64,000 nucleotides of DNA from Holothuria scabra (Eukaryota > Echinodermata > Holothuroidea > Aspidochirotida > Holothuriidae), in NCBI GenBank assembly GCA_037179385.1, contig CM074185.1:53633000-53696999 (forward strand), in the 5' to 3' direction. The notes below the pieces were generated by a model. That model was not told where the DNA came from. It saw nothing but the letters and a program-made list of their open reading frames with translations, and made no database searches. Both the position numbers and the translations under genes were made by a program. Shown one piece after another: positions 33,963 to 45,900 of this stretch; the first letter of the stretch is position 1, and each line of letters begins with the position of its first letter.

Positions 33963-36900
33963 GTGAGTATTTATCTTTGCAGAATTTTGTTCCATTTTTG
34001 ACAAAAGTTGAGATACCTGAAGCGTACATTAGAGAAAAAGTTGCAATTATACAACAGATTTGGAGTTTTTATCGAAGAATCTGACCTTCGTATGAGAAAA
34101 ATCAAGTAGATCGCCGGAGCTACTTTAAGTTTGTTGGGATTACCTGGTTACTGAATATCATCATGCAGATTAATGCCCTCGGACGATAATGAAAAATTTC
34201 CCGAAAAAGTTTGGCCTTCTCTCAACATATCTCTGAAAATTTAGAACTTATCCATTGAAGGAACTTATTTGCAGAAAAATTGAAAAATGATTGTATCTAG
34301 ACTGGTAGAAGTTTATAGAGGATAAATTATCACAGAAGTTGGTTGAAGTTTCATACTTTGTCGAACGGAGCAAATGAAAAATTGTTTGACTTTCTTTTCA
34401 GAATGTTTAAAAATCTTGGGCCTACATTTAAAAAATTGGATTTTTTCAAAGAAAAATTGTAATTTCCGAGAGGAAAAACAGTAAAAATCTCGGGAGGGGC
34501 GGAGGGAGACTGAAGACTTCCATCTTTGATTGTATGGATGACGAGGGTTCCAGAAAAAACTTCATCTTCTTTCCGATGGGGGTCAGCCCGACGGGGGAGG
34601 CATGCCCCCTCGCCCCACCCCACGCTGGCGCCACCCTCTTGAAATTGGTTTTAACATTCTCTTTGTGTCGGTTTGCAGCAGCGCTGGAAAGGTGATATGG
34701 AGACGAAATTTGCCTCCTAAAGCACTTATACTCATCAGGACGAAAGGGTTGCAAATTGTCAATTGGAGAGATACGTTTCCCAAGTTTCTCCAATAACTGA
34801 ACGTAGGCCTTTAAAAAGTGTTTTCATTTCCTTCTCCTTTTCTTATGTCAACGTGATTTCCTAAACTTGTACAAAGAAGCACATTCACCTGCACAAACTG
34901 TAGAAATATGGAACTACTCTTTTCATTTACAGGTGGTATGTGGAACTACAGCACCGATACTTCAATTAAATCATCGTCTCGATTATATAGGTCGTTAGTG
35001 ATCAATTCTTGTACTGTAATGACCTGTTTCAGCGACTTTCCTTACCCAGCAGAAGCGCCACCGTTCGTTACACACAAAATGTATCACAAGTACTTGCTTG
35101 TAAGTCTGAAAACTTCATTCACGTCTCTTTTGACACTCCGGGAGGGGTAATTTTTTCACAGGACGAATCAGAACAAATGATGCTAATGGACAAACTTTTC
35201 CTACTTATTTTTTTTTAATTATGACATTGGGCTTCGAAAATGACAAGCCAAATACTTCTGATCCAGTAGGCGACCTTAACCTAGATAATAACATTAATGA
35301 AAATCGATCACACTCACATATAATAGCATCAGTGCCTACAATCGATTTATTCACATTTAATTCGTCCTGGGAAAAAAGGTTTCTCACCTGATCGGGATAA
35401 AATCATGGTATGGCTGACCCTTGTTGCCAGTGTCTCTCACTATGTATTGTTAGCATACTGCGAAAGCGGGGCAAACGGTAAGAACAAACTGGAAATTTTC
35501 GGCGTTCGGGAAAAAAGCGGGTACATCCTGACAAAAAGTCATATTTGACAGTTCATGGTGCAGTTGTGAGATAACCTTTGTGCAGTTGTAAGGCTCTCTT
35601 ACGCAACTTTTTACGTATTGACTACACAGTAGCAAGCTGTGAGCACCGTTTTCCAAAGATAGGCACGTGAACCATGTCAATCCATATTTGGCCCTCATTG
35701 TCGTAACATGGGAGGTTCCGTGTGGCTTCGCTTTGTGCATGGGCCCGGGTGTAAACTGCCATTTAAAGCTTGCAACCACTGTGCTTTATAAAGCAACACC
35801 CACCCGATAGAGTGATCTCTCATCTTCATCGTAACTGATCGTAACTGATTGATAAGAACATGGAATGAGAAAGTCAATCAGTAATACAGTCTACATAATT
35901 GTTAATTTCTGAAATACGTGACACTTGACAAGGGCATTGCGTTTGAGTAACGTTTCAGAGTCAGTGGCGGCGGAAGCATAAAAATTTAGGGGAGACAATC
36001 AGTGAACAAGATGGAATAGTTTGACTCGTGAAACGAATCACGAACGCGAAGCCCGAAGTCCCACTGGCATGGGTCCAGGGCCCGCCTTAGGACCCTGGAA
36101 GCTCTGTCGTGCAATCTAAGCCGTTTTTGGAACATTTTACGGTGAATTCAATGAACAAAAATGTGCGAAATATTTGCGTTCACAGAAAGCCTATAGGCTA
36201 CTTCTTGGACATCAACATAAGCCTAAGCATGTGACATCAAGTACGCAACATTACATTGGATGAACAAATGTAGTGGAAATAGCCTACTGTAAGTGAATGA
36301 CTCACCTATGATGAGTGAATACAGGTCAACTGTTCGTTCACGTGATGGCAATGACAATGCTTCACTTCTCGCGGAGGGAAAATACTAGTACAGTAAAGGT
36401 TCGGTTTCACTGGACAAGTGATATACTACATACACCTGGTTTGCGGACCGGGCGAGGTTGCCAGATTCTTGTAATGATTTGTAGCCAAATACTAGGTCAC
36501 AGGCATAGAGCATGGTCGCAGGGGACCTTGACAAGAATCAGCCAAATAATAGCAGAACACAGGCTAAGTCAATTTCGGCTGCTCTGTTCGGTGGTAGGTT
36601 AATTATAGTCTCAACTTTGAATTGGTTCAAGGCTCCCAAGTTTCTTTTACTTCTTCTCAGATTTTTTTGGGGGGACGTCCCCTCGCATGGGCGTCCGCAG
36701 AAATTTTTACGGGGGGGGGGGGGGCAAGGTCATTCATGGATGATTGAATTGTGTACACTATCTAAGCGGAGCGCCACCATCAGTTGGCGCGGAGCGTACA
36801 AGAAAATTTTGGGCCTTACAAACCCTCCAGATGGCCGGAAACGACACTTGGCGAGTGTTATAAGCTGCATGTACCCAGCCCTGAAACAGAAATTTCATGT

Positions 36901-39900
36901 CTGTAATTTTTAGATTTTTAGAATTTTTAATGTAAAAAATTGTTGAAGGGAAATCTGCCTCTCTGTCACGGCCCCACACGCCTATGCAGGATAAAACTTA
37001 TATATCCGTTACCCAATTATGAATCATACCCCTCCCCCTCCAATATTCACCTTGTATATCTCAGTTACATCCGCGCTTCGCCACTTGAGATCAGCACGGG
37101 ACTAAACCAAGACCAACGCATTCATCAATAGTCGGATTCCATATGCAAATACCTGACAACTAGTACAATTTTGGCATAGTTTTTACAATTACAAATTTCC
37201 AATAGATGTCACGAATGATGGTCCCCAAATTACGATATCACTATTCAGCATACCATCTTCTCTTTTATTGCTATTCCTGGTCAAATGTCAGCACATTTCA
37301 CGAGTAGAAAATGACGCTGTGAGTGAAGATATTTTGATGATTTATTTTTAATTTTTTTTATTTCAATTTTTTCACAAGTTTGATTTTCCAGGGGGCAAGT
37401 GCCCCCTCGCCCCCCCTTCCGGACGCCCATGTCCCCTCGCTAAGAATTTTAGGGGGGACGTCCCCTCGCTAAGAAATTTAGGGGGGACCCCCGTCCCCAC
37501 GCTTCCGCCGCCAGTGTTCAGAGTCAAGCTTCGAGAGACAACCTTGAACCTTTAAAAAGTGAAGGTGCCGTGTGAAGGAGTTATTTAATCCGGATAAATT
37601 GAGAGACCAAGTTTGATCTATCACTTTAAACAAAATTGGTCATAGCAGTGTCTTAATTGACTTATTGTCTGGGTCAATGTTGACCAATATTTGACTAATG
37701 TTTGAAAGAACTAATTTCTAACAAATTTTGAGCCTGCTTCACAAGGTTTAGGACGATACTATTTCATCCGTTACAATTCATTTATTCAGCTATCATTAGA
37801 AATTGGCCATATATGAGTGACTAACTAGGTAACCTATTAGAAAGTGCTTTGTTTGAGTTAGCTACGTTATTTTCTTAAGTGAAGCATTTAAAGACCAGTG
37901 TACCTCAAGCACGGTATGAAGTGTAAATCAAAAATTTCAAAAATTGTGTTAAAGATCATGAAAATGAATTCTAACAGTCGAAGTACCATCTTCATGTGAC
38001 ATTCTTCGGCCGAGATATGAAATGTTGAAGTTTATTCACTTAAATCGGAATGGTGCATTGCCCAATTATTTGTGATGTCATTGTTGACCTATTCGAATTT
38101 CAATCTTTGTATTTCTTTGTTTTTTGAAAGTTACTGTACCTTTTACCAAGGTGTGATATATAGCACTCTTCTTCTTACGGGATGATGTAATGAATTAAGC
38201 CCTCTCTGTGCAACATGCTATGCAAGCAAATAGGAAGTGTTCAAGATAATATTTCCAATTTTGAAGGGAAACAAAGCAGGTAATATGAGTCGTACAAAAA
38301 GAAAGTTACAAATATTGTGCAATGGACTAATTTGTTTTAAGTGCATAAACGTTTTCTATTTCGGCTCAAGAATGTCCTATGAAGAGGGGAGTTGGACTGT
38401 TAGAATTCATTTTTTCATGTTGTTTAATATATTTGAATTTTTTGACTTGAGGTATAGTTAAAGGGCGTCCGAGAGAACTATAGACACCTCTATGTCACTC
38501 TTTGTTATAACTGGTTTTGTCAGGACTACGCAGACCATTTCAAGCTCAACGATTACATCCAACTCAAGACTGAAGTGGTGAAGATTGAACAAGCAGAGGA
38601 CTATCAACAGACTGGAAGATGGGATGTCCACGTAAGGCGGGAAGGAGAAGAGGTGGTCAAAAAAACATTCGACTTCGTCATGATATGTAGTGGTTATGTC
38701 TCGGAACCCAACATTCCAAAATACGCTGGTCAAGAGGAGTTCTCCGGAGAATTTTTTCACACGTGCCAGTATCGGACTAGTGACCCTTTCATAGGCAAGA
38801 AGGTCGTTGTTGTAGGTATGTTGTAGGTATATTTTGCATTTAAGAATCGACAACTCTTATTGGGAACAAGATCGACTGCCAGATAGTGTGTTTGACCGCG
38901 TGTTTGGTCTAACGGTAAGAGCATTCCGCCTCTCACGCGGAAGGCCCGGGTTCGCTTCCCAGGTCGGGTCATACCAAAGACTCTAAAAAAGGAACCTACT
39001 GTTGTGCGTGATGCTCCGCATAAGCAATGGAGTAGGGAAAACAATCCAGTGAGCCACGACTGGAAAAAAGGCCGTGGCCGGCTCGACTTGAACCAATAGG
39101 TTGGAAACTGGGCCGTTAAACTCTATCTAACTCTAACTCTAACACCAGATAGTGTATGACGGAAGGGAGCGGACAGGAATACTTTTTATAAATCTAAAAA
39201 AACCCGATATACCTTACTCAACATTGATATGTGTAATGTGTGTTTCATCATATCTGGAAATATCTGGATAATAAAAAGTGTGCTATTTCAATTCCGAGCC
39301 AGACATGAAAGCCGATGTAAGTGTCTTGATAAGTTTAATCAAGTGTTATACAGGGGTTGCGTCAGGGTATGGGTCAAAGCATGACTCGAGTACGCCTTTT
39401 TTTTCCCATTCTTTTTCTACTTTTTTCACACTTTTGAGAATATGAGAGGCTGTCGCCCCCTGCTCCCTGACGCTTTTCTTGGTTTCATATGGCCGCATCA
39501 AGCAAATATTATTTGATAAAATAACATGCCAGATATATTATAAAACTCATATTGCCGTAACAAGATTTTTCTTGATAAACTCTGTACCAGGCTGATGTAA
39601 ATACAATACTTGATGTGACCATGTAAAACCATATAGGCCTTGAAGACCTCAGTGTCATGCTCGATAAACAAGTGTCAAGTCGGATGAACCTTATTAAAAT
39701 GCATAGCCTATGCTACCATGACCAACCATATCATTGAAACAGCCTGTGTTTTATTTTCCAGGATTAAGAAGTTAAGCCCGTATTATGCCTACCTAGTGCA
39801 ATAAGCCTGTTCGATAATTCGTTTTGGTGGTTATAGGCCAGGGTTGTCCAACCTACGGCCCGCGGGCCACGGTCCGGCCCGCGAAAAGGTTGCGTCCGGC

Positions 39901-42900
39901 CCGTCAGAAATAATCAGTATTGCAAAATTATTCAATATGATTAATTGATGACAACTTTCGGCTTCGCCGTCCGCTATTGCATGCTTACTTTTAATGAAAT
40001 AATTCATTTCAAATGTCTGCTACATGTAGCTACATTGGAGTGTTGTCCACAGGGTTGAAAATAATTCAGGAGGAATATGCAAAAAAAAAAAAAAAAAACC
40101 GTCCGAATATTCTGCCAAACACCATCAATTTTTGCTAAAATTTATTTATTTGTTGAATCAAAAACGAAAATGAATCAGTGTTCCCTACGCGCAATGATTG
40201 CATTTTGTTGCGTTGGGCGTCGGGGAAAATTGAGAAAAAACGAGTATAGAATGCGGCCCCTCGTCCATCATAACCATTTCATGTGGCCCACCGCTGCGAA
40301 AGGTTGGACAACCCTGCTATAGGAACTTGCAGTGCGCACATCTTTCAAATCGTCGGGATAAACAAACCAATCCCGCACAGGCTACAACACGTATTCCGAA
40401 ATTTGAGTTTACATGAAAATTCGGTTAAATCATTCTATCTTAATCCATCCATGACATTAGGAGGGATCTCCATCCATGACATTAGGAGGGATCTCAATTG
40501 TGGTTTAGTGGAGTGGGTTATGTCTACACTGTCTTTTTCGTGAACAAATTTGCATTTTATCCTGCCGTGAAGTAGCACTCAAACCCCTATCTTCATTCGA
40601 CTTCGCTACACACTGGCTTGACAGATAGTGTTGTATGAAAGCACTGACGAAAACAATATAGGAACGCTGTACACTACGTTCTGAGCTCGGTCGGTATATC
40701 CCACGTTGTGCCCCACATTCCCCTGCGGCAACGAATAACCGAACTAGCTTATTGTTCTTATCCTAAGATTACCCCTTTAAGTAAACTTCACTTTTTACTA
40801 ATGTATTGGGATTCTGCAGGATCGCTGCTCTAGTGTTCGGGTTTGTTCAGTACTCATTCAGTATATCAAAACAGTCATTTTCCATATTTAATCATATAAC
40901 TCCCACATCACAATGTTATACATAGATGAGCCAGCTTTGAGGGCCCACTGCGACCTCGACCTCAAGAGGGGTCACAATGCAGCCCTGCTCTCGAGTCCAT
41001 ACTACGCACGTATCATTCCTAAGTTACGTATAGTATCAAATATCAAGCAGTGATGAAATCTGGCTACGTGCCGTCATTGAATGTTACTTTCCAGGGAGGC
41101 CCACCTCGTGAGTGTGTTTGTCACCATAACATGCATTCCTATGGTATATGCAATCTTCAACGTCTGTGTAATTGTACCTTTCTTATCAAATTGTTTTAAC
41201 CAGGGAGCTGCTTGTTTTAACGTTTTCTCATATTTAATGTATTGGCAAAACCGTGAAGCATCTCACATAACATCAACACATGTAAAAAAAAGTTTCACGT
41301 AGTGTGCGACATTACGTGGGTGTATAAGAGCAACATATTGTTTTACGATCGAGATCAGCTGGATAGGTCAAGCCTTAGCTATAAAGTTCTATCGAGGTTA
41401 TTATATGACGTCAATGATCAAGGTTCTGGAATGTGAAATAAGTCTTTTTTTTTTTTTTTATCATATTTGCCTTTTATAGAGCATTTTATTCACGTAAACT
41501 GTAGTTAGGCGAACTAACGACTGGGAGAGTAAGGTTGACCTGACCTTGTCAGGTCATTTCATTCCTGCTCAGTGCTATGTTAAAGTTTGAGTTGGCTTTT
41601 TTGGGGTTTTTGCCCTAGCTATTTGTTATCCTCCGTTGTCCTGCCTGTCTGAAGTTGTATTGAGTGGGATAAGGCACGTAATAAAGTTTCATCGTTTTCA
41701 ACTTTATCTTCTTTGTACTGTTGTTTTGTGTAGCATAACGTAGGTTTTTCGAAACACACGGTATGAGGGCTGTAGGAAATGATTAGTCAACGTTGAAGTA
41801 CACGGCTCTCAAGTCATGCAAAGGCGGCCAAAGTTGGTTAAGCTCGGGGAAAGAAATCGTTCCAAACAACCCCAACTGAAACTTTCAGTTGAGGTTGTTT
41901 GGAACGATTTCTTTCCCGAGCTACCTCCTGAAAGCATAAAGCGGTCTAGAAGATTGTGTGGGCACTGTACACCAAGATGTGTGGAAAATTTCAAAGATCG
42001 AGCAAAACCTATAGCAATGTGAGCAATAAAGGGTAAAAAGTATCAAAAAATGAGTCCAAAATGTGTCCCCAATCCAAACGTCCACACACTCTTTGAAGGT
42101 TCCATTTTGGTGCACAGGGGCCTCAGTTATAAAAACACTATAAGTGTAGGAAAATGTACGATGTTGTTGAAACTTGTTCATTTATACACAATCATATTTT
42201 ATTTAACAAAGGGAACGTTTCCAAATAAACACATTAACACTATAAGGGCTAAGGAAGTGTGGGGGTGGGGAGAGGGCTAGAGGTCGTGGGCGAAAACCGC
42301 CAGTGAAAACGAGGGGGCGGCACGTTTCCTTCCCCTACTTCCCGAATGCAGAAATCCCTTTTTTCATTTCCTCAAATCTCAATGAATCAATACAATGATC
42401 ATAGGCGTAAGGGGGTAATTTTTTCGAGGGGGAAAGTGCAATTTTGCCCAAATAACGGCACCATTAATCATGTTTTGCCCGAATGGAACAGCTGTTTTTG
42501 CCCGAATTGGGAGGGCGAGTGCCCCCTGCACCCCCCCCCCCTCGTACGTCTATGACAATGATGATCAAAAATCTTTGTCTCCATTTATAGGCCCTTCCTG
42601 TTTCCCCTATTCGCGCATCTGAAGATCGTCGCCCAGTAATTTTATCTCACAGGGACTGCGACTTACTTATTATTTTTTATCGAAGAACATCACAACGTGT
42701 CGTTCCCCGCATGTACGTATACACACAAGCGTGCGCGACAGGCCGACTTCTACAGCGTATATCGCACACCTTGCAACTAGCTTTTCCGAGTATGCCTCCC
42801 GTGTTTCCACCCTCAAGAAATTTAATCGAAATTCAAACTATCAGACGGTTTAGAAAGTTGGAAAAATAAGTGTAATGTGATTATTTTTACTGAAATATAA

Positions 42901-45900
42901 AAAGCATCAACGATGATAGTCATTGATTAGCTATAACGTGGTACAGTGCTTCTCATCTGGCAGTTTTCTAATCATTTTGCAATTTGCTTATTTTTGTTGA
43001 AGTGAAAGTTTTATTACAAACGAAAGCTGAAAATAGCGACTGATTAGCAACGGCGTAGCTACAAGGCAACGGGAGGCGATTGCCCCTGGCTCTGAAAAAT
43101 GACAATTTCTGAAATTTGCTATTTGTGACATCAGTCATTTACAGTGTGATTTCCCAATTCATCTCTGATGAAATCCGAATTCTCTCCATATTTGTAATTG
43201 TTTCGAAGCAAAATTTTCCTCGCTTTTCGCGAGCCGCAAAGTGAAATTTGTAATGCAGTAGTTCTCTCTCATTAATCAGTTTGGTAATTCATTTTCGAGC
43301 TCTGTAATGACAAAAACGGATATTTGCTATATGTGACACAAGATCATCAAGAGATACCGGCATCCACATGTGCTATTTTTATATATTGTCTTTCATAAAA
43401 TTCCAAACTTTCTTCATTGTAAGCTCTTGATTTTGAAATATTTTGTCTAAAAAGGACAACGAAGTTCGGGAAACTTTTGAAATATGTCATTGACAAGCCT
43501 CAGTTCTTTGTCCTTAGATAACATTATAGCAAGAACGATGATCAGCCGTCGTGCAATTATTCTCAGGTTTGTCAATATGGGAAGTGCAGATTCTCCAGTA
43601 ATCCCAGATATTTTCAAATTTCCTTACAGAAAACCCAGAATCCAAACTTTCTGCTATACAAACTCCATATTTACAAATATTTTTTTAAAAAGGGCAAAAA
43701 TTTCGGCGCAAATTACGTCCCTGATACAGTGGTGTTCACACTTGAAAGAAAAAAAACCCGGAAAATTCGGGAGCTTGCCCCTTTCCCCTGAAAAAAAGTT
43801 TATTTACCCTGTGCTGCTTTGCTACTACCTACAAGGGTGAGAAAGCCATTCCTGATTGTCTTAGGGGTCGCAATCTCCCAATTTTTTGTACGCTCTGCGC
43901 CAACTGAAGATGGCGTCCCGCTTAGACAGTCTTTCGGTCAAGACTTCAAGATTTCAAGCAAGGAGTCACTTGCCTACCGTAAATGCTCTCATATACAACT
44001 TTTATCAAATACCTTTCAATCCTGTCAGTTGAGTAGTTGTAAATGGATTCTTTAATTATTGAAGTGTCAACTGTTATTAATGTTCCTCAGTATGAAGAGG
44101 GCATAGATACGCTGGAATTGTTGTCTAGTGAACCATGGCTGGCAAAAAACGAAGATTTTCACCAATTCCAGAACGCAATTTTATTTGAACAAATGAGCAA
44201 TGCCTTACATTTTTTGTTTAAAAAAAAAGTTGTTCCTGGTAGAAAAAAGGACACAGTTGACATAAAAAATGTACCTTTTGGCCAACAGGGTAGGTTGAGG
44301 TGCAGTGTCCAAACATTTCTACGCACCCCCCGCCCCCTTCACTTTCATATTGCTTCCTACCCCACTATTAACACAAAACAACCTTCAGTAAAATGAAGTA
44401 GCTTACGATCAGTGCGTTTATTCATTTTCGGTGGCTAACGACGAGTCAAGGCATCGTCATTTGATAGTGATTACATCTTTATCAGTATTGTGACGCATGT
44501 ATGCATTGTATTGATAATGCAGATTTGTGGTAGTTCAATTGGTTTATGGGAGTTGGAAGAACCGTCTGATGAATTCGCACTTTCACCTAGAGTATATTTT
44601 CACCAAACTAGGACAAAATATTTGCAAAGTCTTCTGCGTTGTTTGTCTAAGAGACGAAAGGAAGAAAGAAACTAAGGTAACTCCCAAACAAGTCATGTTC
44701 CACAAAGGAGAAAAGTCTCTTACTGACAGGCAGACCTAACGTTCAATGACAAACAAATGGACTCCCAAATAATAGACTATGTGTCTGTCTGGTCTATGGT
44801 AGAATGACTCAGGGTAACAGATACTGCATGACATTATGAAAAACATGGAGGAGCGAGTTGTCAAATTTTTCATAACATTGAATTCAAAAGTTAAAATTGC
44901 CTCCTATATTGATTGATTGGAATATAATAAACCATTACATCACCTTTTCTTCTCAGGAGGAAGCTTTTCGGCAACCGACGTCGCTGCGGAAGTAGGTGAC
45001 GTGGCTAAGCAAGTGAGTTATATTTAATTTAACCACAAATGTTAAGAATGTGCAAGAAGAGGATCTTTGTTTCTCTGTCTGATAGTCAGACCTTCAGTGC
45101 AAACCCTTTGCATTTGTCTCTTTTATCGGATCTATCGGAGCCAAACACTGGTCACTCATCTTGCATCATCTTGTTAAATTTCTATTGCAACCAGACTTAA
45201 ATCGATCACTTTTCATGAATTCTTCGCATGATAAAGAGGCCCATAGCTGGAAAACTTACTGAATGGAGAGGCTGGGGCAAGATTGCTTCCAGGGAGGATG
45301 CAGAGGTGTTCGGGGGAGCATCGTACACTGAATTTAGGAAATGGTAATTTTTTTTATCTCCGGGGCATCATTCCAGGGTAAGGAGCCTATTTCACTGACC
45401 CCTGGCTGAACTACATTGCTTGCTTTTAGTTCTAATGTCATTTTTCCCCTGTGGAATGGGGGTTAAAGAATATGCCCACGGTATATCCCGGCGCCTGTCG
45501 TAAGAGGCGACTAAAGGGAAATCACATTTGAACTTAACTGTGCTGAAAAATAAATTTGAACTTTGAACTTTTTACCGAGTTGACTGACACTATGTAACAC
45601 ATTCGTGGCTGTGTCGTTAAATCTCATCTAACTAACTTACTGTAATGTCATTGACGCAAAATAAAAAAAAATAATAATAAAAAAAAACGGTTATTACATG
45701 TATAACTTACTTATTTGACACGTTTAAGCAGGATAGCAATCTCGTATGGTAAATACAACAAAGACACCTGCTCATGGTCACTTGCTCCAAAATGCCAGGT
45801 GGTTGTTGCGGCAACGCAATCGCTAACCATCAGAGGGGTAACGTAAATGGTGACCCTTACCAGTTGATCACATTCTTTACCTAAAATCTACGAGCTTATC

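Noticed and set aside
35205..35877. Minus-strand gene in FMO intron 2
   Set aside because: Several overlapping frames without recognisable domains; none forms a splice-consistent series.
36512..36913. 133-codon protein around 36.5-36.9 kb
   Set aside because: It crosses the border of a nested transposon; its second half is the same frame found in the 25.3-kb copy, so it is element sequence.
38458..38853. 131-codon antisense frame over FMO exon 3
   Set aside because: It is the shadow of a conserved exon and covers both splice junctions.
38890..38965. A tRNA-Glu (CTC) gene
   Set aside because: It is the head of a SINE: an 11-bp target duplication encloses a 255-bp unit with a conserved non-tRNA body, and four other copies lie in the window.
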